From Minicystis rosea (GTDB taxonomy: Bacteria; Myxococcota_A; Polyangia; Polyangiales; Polyangiaceae), in NCBI GenBank assembly GCA_001931535.1, contig CP016211.1:958501-1022500 (forward strand): a DNA stretch of 64,000 bases. The letters are read 5' to 3'. The notes under the pieces were generated by a model. The model had not been told where the DNA came from, searched no databases, and saw only the letters and a list, made by a program, of their open reading frames with translations. Numbering within the stretch: position 1 is the first letter of the stretch; each line of letters opens with the position of its first letter. Below are positions 20,348 to 30,356 of this stretch, in pieces. The position numbers and the translations under genes are program-made.

Positions 20348-20700
20348 ATCGACGTCAATCGGCAACCCTGCGCCCTCCTCGTCGCTCGCATCGACGTGAG
20401 CGCCGGATCCCCCGCGCCCACCGGCGCTTGCAACGACGTGTGCGCCCGCGGCTCTCCTCCCCACGTCGCTTGCAACGACGTGAGCGCTCGAGCCTCCGCG
20501 CCTTCCGCCGCTTGCAACGGCGTGAATGTCGGCGCCTCCGCTCCTCGGGCCATTCTCATCGACGTGAACGCCGGATCCTCCGCTCCCCGCGCCACCTCCA
20601 ACGATGTCGCCGCCGGATCCTCGTCTCCCCGGGTGACTTTCATCGACGTCAATCGGCAAACCCGCGCGCCTCCCGCCGTTCACGTCGACGTGAGCGCCCA
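20348..20700. repeat. 42-bp tandem repeat, nine units
   Basis: The hexamer CGACGT (CGGCGT or CGATGT in two copies) occurs at 20350, 20392, 20434, 20476, 20518, 20560, 20602, 20644 and 20686, exactly 42 bases apart every time. The unit resembles ATCGACGTGAGCGCCGGATC followed by a CTCCGC-rich half. Units 1 and 8 share an identical 19-base stretch beginning CATCGACGTC. The region lies in a 472-base gap between two genes. In the frame of the upstream lipoprotein gene, beyond its stop, it reads as a 14-residue repeat (ACNDVSARASAPSA-like). The complementary strand is also open. Confidence 0.85.
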
Positions 20701-20771
20701 ATCGGGCACGGTACCCTCGATTTCGTCGAGGGAAATCGCGGTGCGCTCGGCGTTTCGGGCCGGCCGCGTCG

Positions 20772-21418
20772 CTACTTTCGGTAGCCGCGCACCAGGACGA
20801 TGCCGGTGCCGCGGCGGACGGTGGTGTGGAGCTCGGCGGCGAGCGGTTTGTCGAGGGGGTTCTTGTAGCAGCGGCCGTGGCCGCCGATGAGGGCGATGGG
20901 GCCGAGGTTCGTGTCCTGCGCCAGGATGCGGATGCCGTCGCTGCGATCGGCGGCGACCAGGAACAAATCGAGGTCGGCGATGCCGAGACCGCCCTGCGCG
21001 ATGAAGGTCGCGCACTCGCCGGGGGCGAGCGTGACGGCGAGCGTGGCCCGCTGCCCTTCGACGAGCTTGGCGGAGGCGAGCGCCTCGGAGGGACGCATGC
21101 CGGCGGCCTCGCCGCGCGCGGTGTCCGTGAGGGCGATCTCGGTGACCTTGGGGGCGTGGGCGTGGGGGCGAGGGGGACGGCGGGATCGGCGAGGTGCCTC
21201 TCGAAGGCGCGGGCGGCCTCGGGATCGGGCGCCTCCTCCAGCACCGACTCCTGCTCGGAGGGGCGCGCGGTCACCGTCGGCGCCACGACGTGGAGCTTGC
21301 GCCGCTTCTGGCCGGCGAGGTGAATGTCGGCGGGGTTCGTCTTCGTCGTGGCCGGCGCGGACGCGCAGCTCGCCGCGACGACGAACAGCGCGGCGACCAT
21401 GGCGGCGCGGGGAAGCAT
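20772..21418 (-). CDS. Small lipoprotein, unknown function (apparent frameshift)
   Basis: From ATG at 21418 a signal and lipobox are read (MLPRAAMVAALFVVAASC), then a polar region (HLAGQKRRKLHVVAPTV, ARAFERHLADPAV). The conserved-looking C-terminal part (KVTEIALTDTARGEAAGMRP, APGECATFIAQGGLGIADLD, GGHGRCYKNPLDKPLAAELH) lies in a different frame. The two join if one base is added in the C-rich stretch (plus-strand G runs between 21150 and 21176). The repaired protein would be about 215 residues. I do not recognise a family. The C-terminal part has the look of a small beta-rich pre-peptidase-like domain. It faces the 42-bp repeat with its 3' end. Confidence 0.65.
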
Positions 21419-21534
21419 CGGCTCGGAGAATAGGCCGGATCCCGGCATATCGCACCACCTCACCGCGACGACCGGCGCCGCCGCCCGCGGTGGCCGGGGA
21501 ATGGGCCGGTCCTCACGGGTCGTAGTACTGTCCC

Positions 21535-22515
21535 ATGCGCTTGTCCGAAGGGCCCTCTCTCCGCCGTGAAGCATTGCGCGCCGCGGGCGCGGCCGTCGGG
21601 GCCTTCATCCTGGCGAACCTCGCCGGCGAGATCCTGCGCCCCCCGTTCGACACGATGGGCGACTGGATCTCCATGCCCTCGGCGCCGCTCGCGGGCCTCC
21701 TCGCCGTGGCGCTCCTCGGCAATGCGTTCCTGCGGGAACGGCCGCGCCTCCTGCGGCGCGCGGGGGTGCTCCTCACCGGCGGCGTCGTCGCGGTGGCGCT
21801 CGGCGACATGGTGCGGTTCTACATCGCGCTCGCGCGGGGACGCATCCACACGCCCGCCGTCGTGCCGGCCTCGGCGCTCATCGCGGCGTTCTTCGCGGCG
21901 CTCCTCGTGGACTTCGCGCGCGGCGCGCCGCCGCTGCCGTCCAGCAGGCGCCGCAACCTCGTTCGCCTCGCGGCCGCGGGCGCGATGATCCTCGCGCTGC
22001 CCGTGGTCCGCATGGTGACCTTCGGGCCGACCCGCTACGAGCGCGGCGCCGACTGCGCCGTCGTCTTCGGCGCCCGGGTGTGGAACGACGGCACGCCCTC
22101 CAACGCGCTCGCCGATCGGGTCGACGAGTCCATCCGCCTCTACCAAGCGGGCCGCGTGCGTCGTCTCGTGATGAGCGGCGGCATCGATCGCCGCAACGGT
22201 CACTCGGAGCCCGAGGTCATGCGCGCGCGGGCCGAGAGCGCCGGCGTCCCCCGCGAGGCCATCCTCCTCGACGAGGAGGGCGTCGACACGGCGAGCACGG
22301 TGCGCAACGTGGCGGGCTTGCTCAAGAAAGAGGGGCTCGCCTCGGCGCTCGTGGTGACGCACTACTACCACGAGCCCCGCGCCAAGATGCTCTTCGACCG
22401 GGCCGGCGTGCGGGCGTTCACGGTGCCCGCGACCATGAGGCGCCGGCTCCTCAAGGAGCCGTACTTCATCGCGCGCGAGATCGCGGCCTTCTATCACTCG
22501 TTCCTGCGGGAGTGA
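21535..22515 (+). CDS. ElyC/SanA/YdcF-family (DUF218) membrane protein
   Basis: The 326-residue protein has four hydrophobic segments in the first about 150 residues. A DUF218 domain follows: CAVVFGARVWNDGTPSNALA, then DRVDESIRLYQAGRVRRLVM, SGGIDRRNG and a conserved catalytic-site-like region (VVTHYYHEPRAKMLFDRAGV). ElyC and SanA members of this family act in envelope integrity and handling of undecaprenyl-linked intermediates in enterobacteria; the biochemical activity is not settled. The membrane part is longer than in E. coli homologues. It is read toward the small membrane protein at 22563, 47 bases downstream, and may share its transcript. Confidence 0.85.
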   Translation: MRLSEGPSLRREALRAAGAAVGAFILANLAGEILRPPFDTMGDWISMPSAPLAGLLAVALLGNAFLRERPRLLRRAGVLLTGGVVAVALGDMVRFYIALARGRIHTPAVVPASALIAAFFAALLVDFARGAPPLPSSRRRNLVRLAAAGAMILALPVVRMVTFGPTRYERGADCAVVFGARVWNDGTPSNALADRVDESIRLYQAGRVRRLVMSGGIDRRNGHSEPEVMRARAESAGVPREAILLDEEGVDTASTVRNVAGLLKKEGLASALVVTHYYHEPRAKMLFDRAGVRAFTVPATMRRRLLKEPYFIAREIAAFYHSFLRE

Positions 22516-22562
22516 CGGCGGCCCGTTCCCTCGCGCTCAGGAACGCTGATACAAGGATCGGC

Positions 22563-23030
22563 ATGCTCGATCTGCGCCGCTCGATCGCGCTCGGTCTGGT
22601 CGCTACCGTCACCTCGTTATCGCTGCCGGCGTCCGCGCAGGTGGGCTTGCCGCCGCCGCCCGGCGCGGATCCTTCGATGGCGTACAACGGCTACGCGCCG
22701 GCGCCGGCGATGCGCTTCGTCAACCCGGTGGCGCTCGGGTTCGGCATCTCGCTCCTCGTGGTCGGCGCGGGCATGCTCGCCGGCGGCTTCGGCATGCTCG
22801 CCTCGAAGGAGTCGAACCAAGCCGTGGCCGGCGCGTTGCTGAGCGTGGGGGGTGGCATGTTCGCGGGAGGCATCCCGCTCGTGATCGTCGGGGCCCAGCA
22901 GGTGCCCGCGTACGCGCCGGGCTACGGCCCGACGATGTCGCGCGGCCGCTGGGTCGGGGCCCCGCGCGTGCTCTTCCCCAACGCGCGCGAAGGCAGGCCC
23001 GCCGGGCTCGCTTGGGTCTGGGCGTTCTGA
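22563..23030 (+). CDS. Small exported protein with Gly-rich membrane segments
   Basis: A 155-residue protein with a signal peptide (MLDLRRSIALGLVATVTSLS, ending at ASAQ), a Pro-rich stretch, then two hydrophobic Gly/Ala-rich segments (FGISLLVVGAGMLAGGFGML and GGGMFAGGIPLVIVGAQQV). A basic, aromatic tail ends in WVWAF. No family recognised; similar two-helix Gly-rich proteins are frequent in myxobacteria. Its last 109 bases overlap, in opposite orientation, the end of the phosphatidyltransferase gene. Confidence 0.7.
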   Translation: MLDLRRSIALGLVATVTSLSLPASAQVGLPPPPGADPSMAYNGYAPAPAMRFVNPVALGFGISLLVVGAGMLAGGFGMLASKESNQAVAGALLSVGGGMFAGGIPLVIVGAQQVPAYAPGYGPTMSRGRWVGAPRVLFPNAREGRPAGLAWVWAF

Positions 23031-23896
23031 TCCGCGTCGGGATCGGCTTCATTGGCCGGATCCACCGCGCTCGCATCGCTCGCGGTCTCGCTGCCGGCCG
23101 TCTTCGCGGCTTCCTCGGCGGCATTGGCGGCGGCCTTCTCGTCGGCGGCGGCGCCCACGAGGCGCAGGCGGCGGACCGCGGAGACGTTGGCGATGACGCC
23201 GACGAAGGCGAGCGCGCCGAGCATGGGCGCGTTCGCGATCCACGCGACGCCGACGCGCGACGCGAGCGCGGCCGCGAGCGGCGTGAGGAACGCGCCCGCG
23301 CCGAGGTACACGGCGCGCGCTTCGCGCCGCATGGCCCCGCGGGGCGGCTTCACCTGGAAGCCCTCGGCCTTGGCCGAGCCGTAGCTGATCATGAACGAGC
23401 CGAGGACGGCCGCGAGCACGAGGCCGAGGCCGAGGTGGTCGGTGTGGTACCAGAAGGCGAGGCCGGCGAAGAAGAAGAACTCCTCGTAGCGATCGACGCT
23501 GGCGTCGAAGAGCGCGCCGCTCTTCGAGACGGTGCCCGTCTTGCGGGCGACGAGGCCGTCGATGGCGTCGCCGAGCGAGGCCACCGTCGTCGCCAGCGCG
23601 GCCACGCCGAAGTGACCGAGCGCGAGGGCGACGCCGGCAAACGCCCCGATCGCCAGCGCGATGGCGGTCACGCCGTTGGCCGACAGCCCGACGCGGACAC
23701 AGGCGCGCGCGACGGGATCGAGGACCCAGTACGCCATCTCCATGACGCTCTTGCTGAGGAGCGGCGACGGGCCCACCGCGTCCACCCGCGCATTGCGCAC
23801 GGCCCCCGCGATGGCCACGCGGATCGCATACGCGATCCCGGCCACGACCACGATCGAGAGCAAGAGCAGCGAGCACCCGAGATCGACGTCGGTCAT
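22922..23896 (-). CDS. CDP-alcohol phosphatidyltransferase family protein
   Basis: Carries the full family signature D-x2-D-G-x2-A-R-x8-G-x3-D-x3-D (DAIDGLVARKT through FDASVDR) in a protein with about six membrane segments. The enzyme transfers a phosphate-linked head group from a CDP-alcohol to another alcohol in the membrane, as in phosphatidylglycerol-phosphate, phosphatidylinositol or archaetidyl lipid synthesis; the substrate cannot be read here. The C-terminal about 70 residues are Ala/Glu/Asp-rich and probably disordered. ATG at 23896 was preferred because GAGG sits nine bases upstream; an ATG at 23905 is in frame. The 3' end overlaps the convergent neighbour by 109 bases. Confidence 0.88.
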   Translation of the reverse strand: MTDVDLGCSLLLLSIVVVAGIAYAIRVAIAGAVRNARVDAVGPSPLLSKSVMEMAYWVLDPVARACVRVGLSANGVTAIALAIGAFAGVALALGHFGVAALATTVASLGDAIDGLVARKTGTVSKSGALFDASVDRYEEFFFFAGLAFWYHTDHLGLGLVLAAVLGSFMISYGSAKAEGFQVKPPRGAMRREARAVYLGAGAFLTPLAAALASRVGVAWIANAPMLGALAFVGVIANVSAVRRLRLVGAAADEKAAANAAEEAAKTAGSETASDASAVDPANEADPDADQNAQTQASPAGLPSRALGKSTRGAPTQRPRDIVGP

Positions 23897-24212
23897 CGGG
23901 GCCATCCTCGTTGGGTGAAGCTCGGAGGCATGAAGTTGATCCTGCGCGGTGTGCCGGTGATCCAAGAAGCCTAGTTGGATCGCGGGCGACGGCGAGAGGA
24001 ACGCTAGTACGGCGTCGCCGCGGGCGGAAACTGCCTTACGTGGTCGACCCGATGACCAGCGGCGTGTTTCCAGAGTGGGCGGCACAAAGCCGCGTCGTCG
24101 ACATGCGTACGCCGCTTACTCCCCCGTGCGGTTGCTTGGGAGGCATCGCCACACTCGACCTTTTCCACGATCGCCGTCTCGAGGCGATCCCAGCGCCTGT
24201 GCGGCGCCCCGA

Positions 24213-24260
24213 TCCCAGCGGCTCCGCCGATGGAGCGGCGGGGAGCGCGCCCCCCGCCGC
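24213..24260 (-). terminator. Paired-hairpin element, copy 1
   Basis: Two adjacent hairpins: CCAGCGGC-TCC-GCCGATGG (one mismatch) and GCGGCGGGG with CCCCGCCGC around a short loop. They end 20 bases before the stop of the minus-strand PhnB-like gene, so they would form just after it is transcribed. The same element occurs at 26534-26580. The rest of the 23897-24280 gap shows no gene. Confidence 0.6.
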
Positions 24261-24280
24261 GTGACGAATCGTGCCGCTCC

Positions 24281-24739
24281 TCAGCCACCCTCGGCGGCGC
24301 GCTTCAGCGCGGCGATGTCGAGCTTCACCATCTTCATCATCGCCTGCATGGCCCGGCCGGCTCTCGCCGGGTCGGGGTCGCTCAGCAGCTCGCCGAGGAT
24401 CTTCGGGATGATCTGCCAGGAGACGCCGAACCGATCGACGAGCCACCCGCATTGCACCGGCTTGCCGCCCTCGGTGAGCTTTTCCCAATAGGTGTCGACC
24501 TCCTCCTGCGTGTCGCAGCTCACGAAGAGCGAGATGCCCTGCGAGAACGTGAAGGTCGGCCCGCCGTTGAGGGCGATGTGCTGCTGTCCGAACAGCTCGA
24601 AGGTCACGGACATGACCGGCCCGTTCGCGCCGGAGCGCATGGTGCTGACGATCTTCGAGCCGGGGAAGATCGAGGTGTAGAGCCGGGCGGCCTCCTCGGC
24701 CTGGTTGTCGTACGTGAGGAACGTCGTGATCTTTTGCAT
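24281..24739 (-). CDS. PhnB-like VOC (glyoxalase-fold) protein
   Basis: A 152-residue single-domain protein of the vicinal oxygen chelate superfamily, PhnB/3-demethylubiquinone-methyltransferase-like group. Typical features are MQKITTFLTYDNQAEEAARL at the start, the FPGSKI turn, SVTFELFGQQHIALNGG in the middle and FGVSWQIIPKIL near the end. Members of this group are usually cytoplasmic, often lack a known substrate and sit beside regulators. It is divergent from a SnoaL-like gene. A paired-hairpin terminator follows it. Confidence 0.9.
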   Translation of the reverse strand: MQKITTFLTYDNQAEEAARLYTSIFPGSKIVSTMRSGANGPVMSVTFELFGQQHIALNGGPTFTFSQGISLFVSCDTQEEVDTYWEKLTEGGKPVQCGWLVDRFGVSWQIIPKILGELLSDPDPARAGRAMQAMMKMVKLDIAALKRAAEGG

Positions 24740-25057
24740 GGGAGCTCTCCTCGTGGTCGGCGTTCGCCGGGTTCATGGCGAGGTCGGAGCCGGCTTCGCG
24801 GTCTCGACATCGACGATGTCGATTTTCTGTGGGGCGCTGTCGGGGAGCGAAATCCTCGGCCTTTTCTCCGAACGGCGGGCGAACCTTCCCGTGGCGCCGG
24901 CCTGACGTGGACGGTCGGCGCGCGGAGGTCGAGCCGGTGCGCCGGTGACGGGCGTCATCGAGCGCGCCGAGCCGGGCGCGACGGCGGTGCGACCCCGGCG
25001 CCGGTCGACAGCAAGAACGTGATCGCCGGCGCGTCGAGCGGACCTCATCTTCGCGGC
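24740..25057. other. Divergent intergenic region, no gene seen
   Basis: This 318-base gap separates the starts of the PhnB-like gene (minus) and the SnoaL-like gene (plus). Its reading frames look like shadows and I find no clear promoter boxes or repeats. Confidence 0.4.
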
Positions 25058-25432
25058 ATGCCTACCCGAGAACGTGCACTCGCCTTCATCGAGACCATCG
25101 AACGCGGCCAGTTTCTCGAGTCCATCCCGCTCTTCTACGCGGAGGACATGACCGCGCGGGAGAACTCCGAGCCCCCGCGCATCGGTCGCCAAGCCCAGAT
25201 CGACAACGAGACCCGCATGCTGTCGCGGTCCAAGTTCCACCGCATCCGCGCCGTGTCGGTCGCCATCGACGGGGACAACGTCGCCATCCACTGGGACTTC
25301 GGCATCACCACCGGCGCGGGCGTGATCGACATGGAGGAGATCGCGTACCAGACGTGGCGCGGTGATCGGATCGTCGCCGAGCGCTACTTCTACGACCCGG
25401 CGCAGCGCGTGCCGCGGGCGCCGGGCGCATGA
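25058..25432 (+). CDS. SnoaL-like (NTF2-fold) protein
   Basis: A 124-residue protein with the NTF2-like cone fold pattern: an N-terminal helix (RERALAFIETIERGQFLESI), then FYAEDMTARENSEPPRIG and the beta-sheet strands AIDGDNVAIHWDFGITTGAG and GDRIVAERYFYDP. This superfamily includes small polyketide cyclases, isomerases and proteins without catalysis. No signal peptide. Its stop overlaps the start of the AraC regulator (ATGA), so the two genes are translated together. Confidence 0.85.
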   Translation: MPTRERALAFIETIERGQFLESIPLFYAEDMTARENSEPPRIGRQAQIDNETRMLSRSKFHRIRAVSVAIDGDNVAIHWDFGITTGAGVIDMEEIAYQTWRGDRIVAERYFYDPAQRVPRAPGA

Positions 25433-26376
25433 GACGAGACGGCGCGCCGGCACGCATGGCACCATCGGACTCCATGGATCGCGCGCGTCGCGAGCTCGTC
25501 GTGGCCAGCGGGCAGAGCTACCGCGGCGCGGCCGTGTCGCTCGTCTCGCTCGCGCCGGGCGGCTATGCGGTGGAGGATGCGCCGGCGTTTCGCGTCGCCG
25601 TGCACGCCGGCGCCCCGCACCGCCTGTGGGAATGGCACGACGGCCGATCGCAGGACGCTCCCCACCAGCGCGGGGACGTGGTGGTCACGGCGGCGGGGGA
25701 GTCGCGGCGCGTGCGCTGGGATCGCCCCAGCGCGCTCGTGTCGATCGATCTGGCGCCGGCCTTCGTCCGCGCCGTGGCCGAGGGGCTCGACGTGGATCTC
25801 GATCGCGCGCGGATCGCGGGCACGTTCAGCCATCGAGATCCGCTGATCGAGCACCTCGCGTTCGCGTGGCTCGCGGAGGTGCGCGCCGGCATGCCGGGCG
25901 GCGCGCTGCTCGGCGAGTCCATGGCGACGGCATTGGCCGTGCACCTCGTCCGCGGGTACGCGACGAACGGCGTCGATCGTCGCGCCCCGCGCGGAGGCCT
26001 CGCGCCGCGCACGCTGGGGCGTGTCGTCGACTTCGTGCACGCGTCGCTGCCCACGCCGATCGCGCTCGCCGACATGGCGCGCCTCGCGGACCTGAGCGCG
26101 TTCCACTTCGCCAGGCAGTTCCGCGCCTCCACGGGGATCGCGCCGCACGCGTACGTCGTGCGCGCGCGCGTCCACGAAGCCACGCGGCTCGTGCTCTCCG
26201 GTGTCCGCGCGGGCGAGGCGGCCGCGCGCGTGGGCTTTCACAGCCAGGGACATCTCACGCGCCACATGCGCGCTTGGCTCGGCGTCACGCCCGGCATGCT
26301 CGCACCCCGGCGCGTCGAACGCCGCACCGGCGCGCCTCGCGAGGACGCCGCCCGGATGCTTACGAAGCGCGGATAG
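25429..26376 (+). CDS. AraC-family transcriptional regulator
   Basis: A 315-residue protein with an N-terminal cupin-like sensing region (about residues 15-160). The C-terminal pair of helix-turn-helix motifs is typical of AraC: IALADMARLADLSAFHFARQ and GEAAARVGFHSQGHLTRHMR. It is translationally coupled to the SnoaL-like gene, which it probably controls; the divergent PhnB-like gene is another candidate. The effector cannot be read from sequence. Confidence 0.92.
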   Translation: MRRDGAPARMAPSDSMDRARRELVVASGQSYRGAAVSLVSLAPGGYAVEDAPAFRVAVHAGAPHRLWEWHDGRSQDAPHQRGDVVVTAAGESRRVRWDRPSALVSIDLAPAFVRAVAEGLDVDLDRARIAGTFSHRDPLIEHLAFAWLAEVRAGMPGGALLGESMATALAVHLVRGYATNGVDRRAPRGGLAPRTLGRVVDFVHASLPTPIALADMARLADLSAFHFARQFRASTGIAPHAYVVRARVHEATRLVLSGVRAGEAAARVGFHSQGHLTRHMRAWLGVTPGMLAPRRVERRTGAPREDAARMLTKRG

Positions 26377-26533
26377 GTGCGATTCGATGGGTTGCGAGCA
26401 GAGCCCATGGCCGGTGCACGCGGATGACGTCTTTGAAGGCTTCGCCCTCCCTCATGCGTCCGGACGCGACGAACGCTAGGCCCGAAGCGGCGAAGCGTGC
26501 TGGAAATCTCGGGTGGATCGCGGGGTGGTGGGG

Positions 26534-26580
26534 CCCCAGCGGCTTTGCCGCTGGGGCGGCGGGGACGCGAGTCCCCGCCG
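26534..26580 (-). terminator. Paired-hairpin element, copy 2
   Basis: Two perfect adjacent hairpins: CCCCAGCGGC-TTT-GCCGCTGGGG (26534-26556) and CGGCGGGGAC-GCGA-GTCCCCGCCG (26557-26580). They lie between the end of the AraC gene and the end of the minus-strand NTF2-like gene, six bases past the latter's stop. They can serve as a terminator in both directions. Closely related to 24213-24260. Confidence 0.75.
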
Positions 26581-26586
26581 TGTGAA

Positions 26587-27162
26587 TCAGAGCGTCGGCG
26601 TGCCCAGGTTGAGGAACGTGATCAGCTTCAGGACGCGGCGCTTGATCTTCCACTTTCCGTTGTGCCGCACGACCTCGTCGACGTAGGTCCCGTTGGCCAC
26701 GTCGATGGTCCCGTTCGCGACCACGTGCGTCGCGTGCAAGTAGGAGCTCATCGCGGCGTGGGGGCCGTTCACGTCCACTTCGACGTTACCCATCTGGTGC
26801 TGCGTCGCCGTGTAGCCGTTGGTGGTGAACGTGGCCGCCACGAAGTCGCCCCAGGCGTCGGTTCCGATGGCCGTGAAGTCGGGCGGGCCGTTCACGTCGG
26901 TGCCGGGGAAGTACACGGAGACCTCCGCGTCGTTCGTGAAGCACCCGGTGTAGATGCTCTTGCCTTCGGCGAGATCGCCGCGGCCGATCGCGTCGGTGCC
27001 GCGCGCGTAGCAATAGGTCAGCTTCTCGATGTCCGCCTCGGCGTCCTTCGACGCCGCTTGGCCGATGCCGCCGCCCACCGCCACGAAGGCTCCGGCCATG
27101 AGGGCCACGAGCCCGATACCCTTGATGCGCTGTGCGAACGACGCGTGCGTGCTGCTCTGCAT
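26587..27162 (-). CDS. Exported SnoaL-like (NTF2-fold) protein
   Basis: A 191-residue protein with a signal-like N-terminus (KGIGLVALMAGAFVAVGGGI) followed by an NTF2-fold domain of the SnoaL type (DIEKLTYCYARGTDAIGRGD, FTNDAEVSVYFPGTD, YVDEVVRHNGKWKIKRRVLK). Proteins of this type include ring hydroxylases' small subunits, dehydratases and orphan export proteins; no catalytic set can be assigned with confidence. AAGGAG lies upstream of the ATG. It follows the response-regulator gene on the same strand with a 184-base gap and may belong to that regulon. Confidence 0.8.
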   Translation of the reverse strand: MQSSTHASFAQRIKGIGLVALMAGAFVAVGGGIGQAASKDAEADIEKLTYCYARGTDAIGRGDLAEGKSIYTGCFTNDAEVSVYFPGTDVNGPPDFTAIGTDAWGDFVAATFTTNGYTATQHQMGNVEVDVNGPHAAMSSYLHATHVVANGTIDVANGTYVDEVVRHNGKWKIKRRVLKLITFLNLGTPTL

Positions 27163-27174
27163 GATGGCTCCTTG

Positions 27175-27191
27175 CCGGACGTCGTGTCCGG
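27175..27191. promoter_or_regulatory. Palindrome just upstream of the exported NTF2-like gene
   Basis: CCGGAC-GTCGT-GTCCGG is a perfect inverted repeat placed directly before the AAGGAG ribosome binding site. It could be an operator or a 5'-leader hairpin; the sequence does not say which. Confidence 0.4.
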
Positions 27192-27346
27192 TAGGCGCAT
27201 CCTCGAAAGAGCGCGGCGTCGCGACAAGCGCCGCGGCGCGCGACGCGGTCGTTGTTTGACCATCGCCGCGGCGGCCCGTCGTGATGGCGCAGCCGATGTC
27301 CGGAGGAGAGCTTCGCGATCGCGGAGCGGGCGCGTCGCGCCGTGGC

Positions 27347-28695
<1,349 letters not shown>

Positions 28696-28699
<4 letters not shown>

Positions 28700-30087
28700 G
28701 CCGGCACCTCCGCTGCTTTCACCACATCGCGCGCCGCCCGCGGCAGGCGCAGCTCGAAGCAAGTGACCCCGCCTTCACGCGCATAAGTGAGCGCGCCGCC
28801 GTGCGCCTCGGCGATGGCGCGGGAGAGGGCGAGGCCGAGGCCGGTGCCCTCCGGCTTGGTGGTGAAGAACGGTTCGAACAGCTCCGGGAGGCGTGCGCGC
28901 TCGACGCCGCTGCCTTCGTCCTTCACGCGCACGCGCGCCGCGCCGCCTTCGTCCACCACTTCGATCACGACCTCCGCGCCGGGCGGCGAAGCCTCGACGG
29001 CGTTGCGCACCAGGTTGTCGACGGCGCGCGCCACCGCGTCCGCGTCGATCTCGCTCTCGGCCTCGCCCCGCGCTTCGATGCGCACGTCGCGCTCCGCGGC
29101 CCACGGTTGGAGCAGGCAGGCGCGCCGCCGCACGAAGCTGCCGAGCGCCGCCCGCGCCCGTGGCCCGCTGCGCCGGCCCGCGACCACCAGCAGATCGGCG
29201 ACGAGCCGATCGAGCCGCGTGATCTCCTCCGACACCGAGCCGAGCTCCTGCACGAGCACCGGCGGCACGCCCGGGCGGCTGCGCCCGAGATCCACCCGCA
29301 GCTTGATCGACGCGAGCGGGTTCCTCACCTCATGCGCCACGCCTGCGGCCACGCGCCCGAGCGCGGCCAGCCGATCCCTTCGCGAGAGCTCCGCGCCGAG
29401 CTGCTCCTTCTCGACCTGCGCGCGCCCGAGCGCGTCCGCGAGGCCCGCGATGCCGTCGCCGAGATCCGCCAGCTCGCGCACGGGGGGGCGCGGCACCGGC
29501 GCGGTGAGATCGGTGGCGAGCGTCGCCAGCGCCGCGTTGAGCGACGAGACCCCGCGCCGCACCGCGACGACGACCGAGAGCGTCGTCGCCACGAGCAGCG
29601 AGGTGGCGATGGTCAGACCGGCCACGATGATGCGCCACATCCAGAAGAGGGTCGGAGTCTTCACCGTGTACGCGACCCAGGCGTAGCCGCCGGTCTCCGT
29701 CGGCGCGGATCCCGCGACGTAGATCACGTCCTGATCGTGCTGCTCCTCGATGATCGTGTGTCTGCTCACGGCCGCGGAGCGGATGACGCCGGCGACCATC
29801 TGCCGCGTGGCCTCGTCGATCTCGGGCCGCGGCGTCAAGAGCGACGCGTCCGCCACGACGCCGCCGCGGATGCCGAGCAGCGCCACCGGGCGCGCGTGGG
29901 ACGGCTGTCCCGTCGCCGCCTCGCGCGTGAGGGTCGTGAGCTCCGTGGTCACGGCGTCGCGGGCGCGATCGATGCGATACGAGGTCGAGAGCGAGATGAT
30001 GCGCGCCAGCGCCACCAGGGAGAGCGCGCACGAGACCACGCTCAGGAGGGCGACCGCGAGGAGTCGGCGACGGAGGGACGGCTTCAT
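28696..30087 (-). CDS. Membrane sensor histidine kinase
   Basis: ATG at 30087 gives 463 residues. The first membrane segment (residues about 7-30) and the second (about 155-180) flank an extracytoplasmic sensing domain. A HAMP-like linker, coiled coil, H-box (VAAGVAHEVRNPLASI, phosphorylated His) and HATPase domain (DNLVRNAVEA, DEGSGVE, GTGLGLALSRA) follow. The layout is that of NtrB/ZraS-type kinases partnered with sigma-54 activators. It is coupled by GTGA overlap to its response regulator and divergent from the RND efflux operon, so sensing of envelope stress or a toxic compound is plausible. Confidence 0.94.
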
Positions 30088-30168
30088 GGACGGAGGCTCC
30101 CGGCAGACAAAAGGCATGCTCGCCGATCACCGCGGAAATCGAGCCTTCGTTTTAGAATCTTCCCGTAG

Positions 30169-30200
30169 GGATTCCAGACAACTGTTCGGATTCGAGACAA
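30169..30200. promoter_or_regulatory. Direct repeat in the kinase-efflux intergenic region
   Basis: GGATTCCAGACAA at 30169 and GGATTCGAGACAA at 30188 are 12/13 identical with 19-base spacing. They lie in an AT-richer stretch of the 269-base gap between the divergent kinase and efflux genes. An imperfect inverted repeat (GAATC...GATTC) overlaps the first copy. These are candidate binding sites for the response regulator. Confidence 0.5.
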
Positions 30201-30356
30201 GGGCCCCGGCGCGTGCTGCCCCACGCTGCTCGACTTCTCGATGGGCCCTCGCCAAAGCCCGAGGGGCATGCTCTCTGCACGACGGGCGACGCCGCGAAAG
30301 GTCGGCGGGCACCGCGCCCCTGTGCCCCGCGCCCATGGCGCCGAGAGGGAAATCGA

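Noticed and set aside
20348..20700. CRISPR array
   Set aside because: Units are degenerate throughout with a 6-base core and no repeat/spacer partition; no cas genes nearby.
30088..30356. Sigma-54 promoter for the efflux operon
   Set aside because: No TGGCAC-N5-TTGC-like element could be found on either strand.
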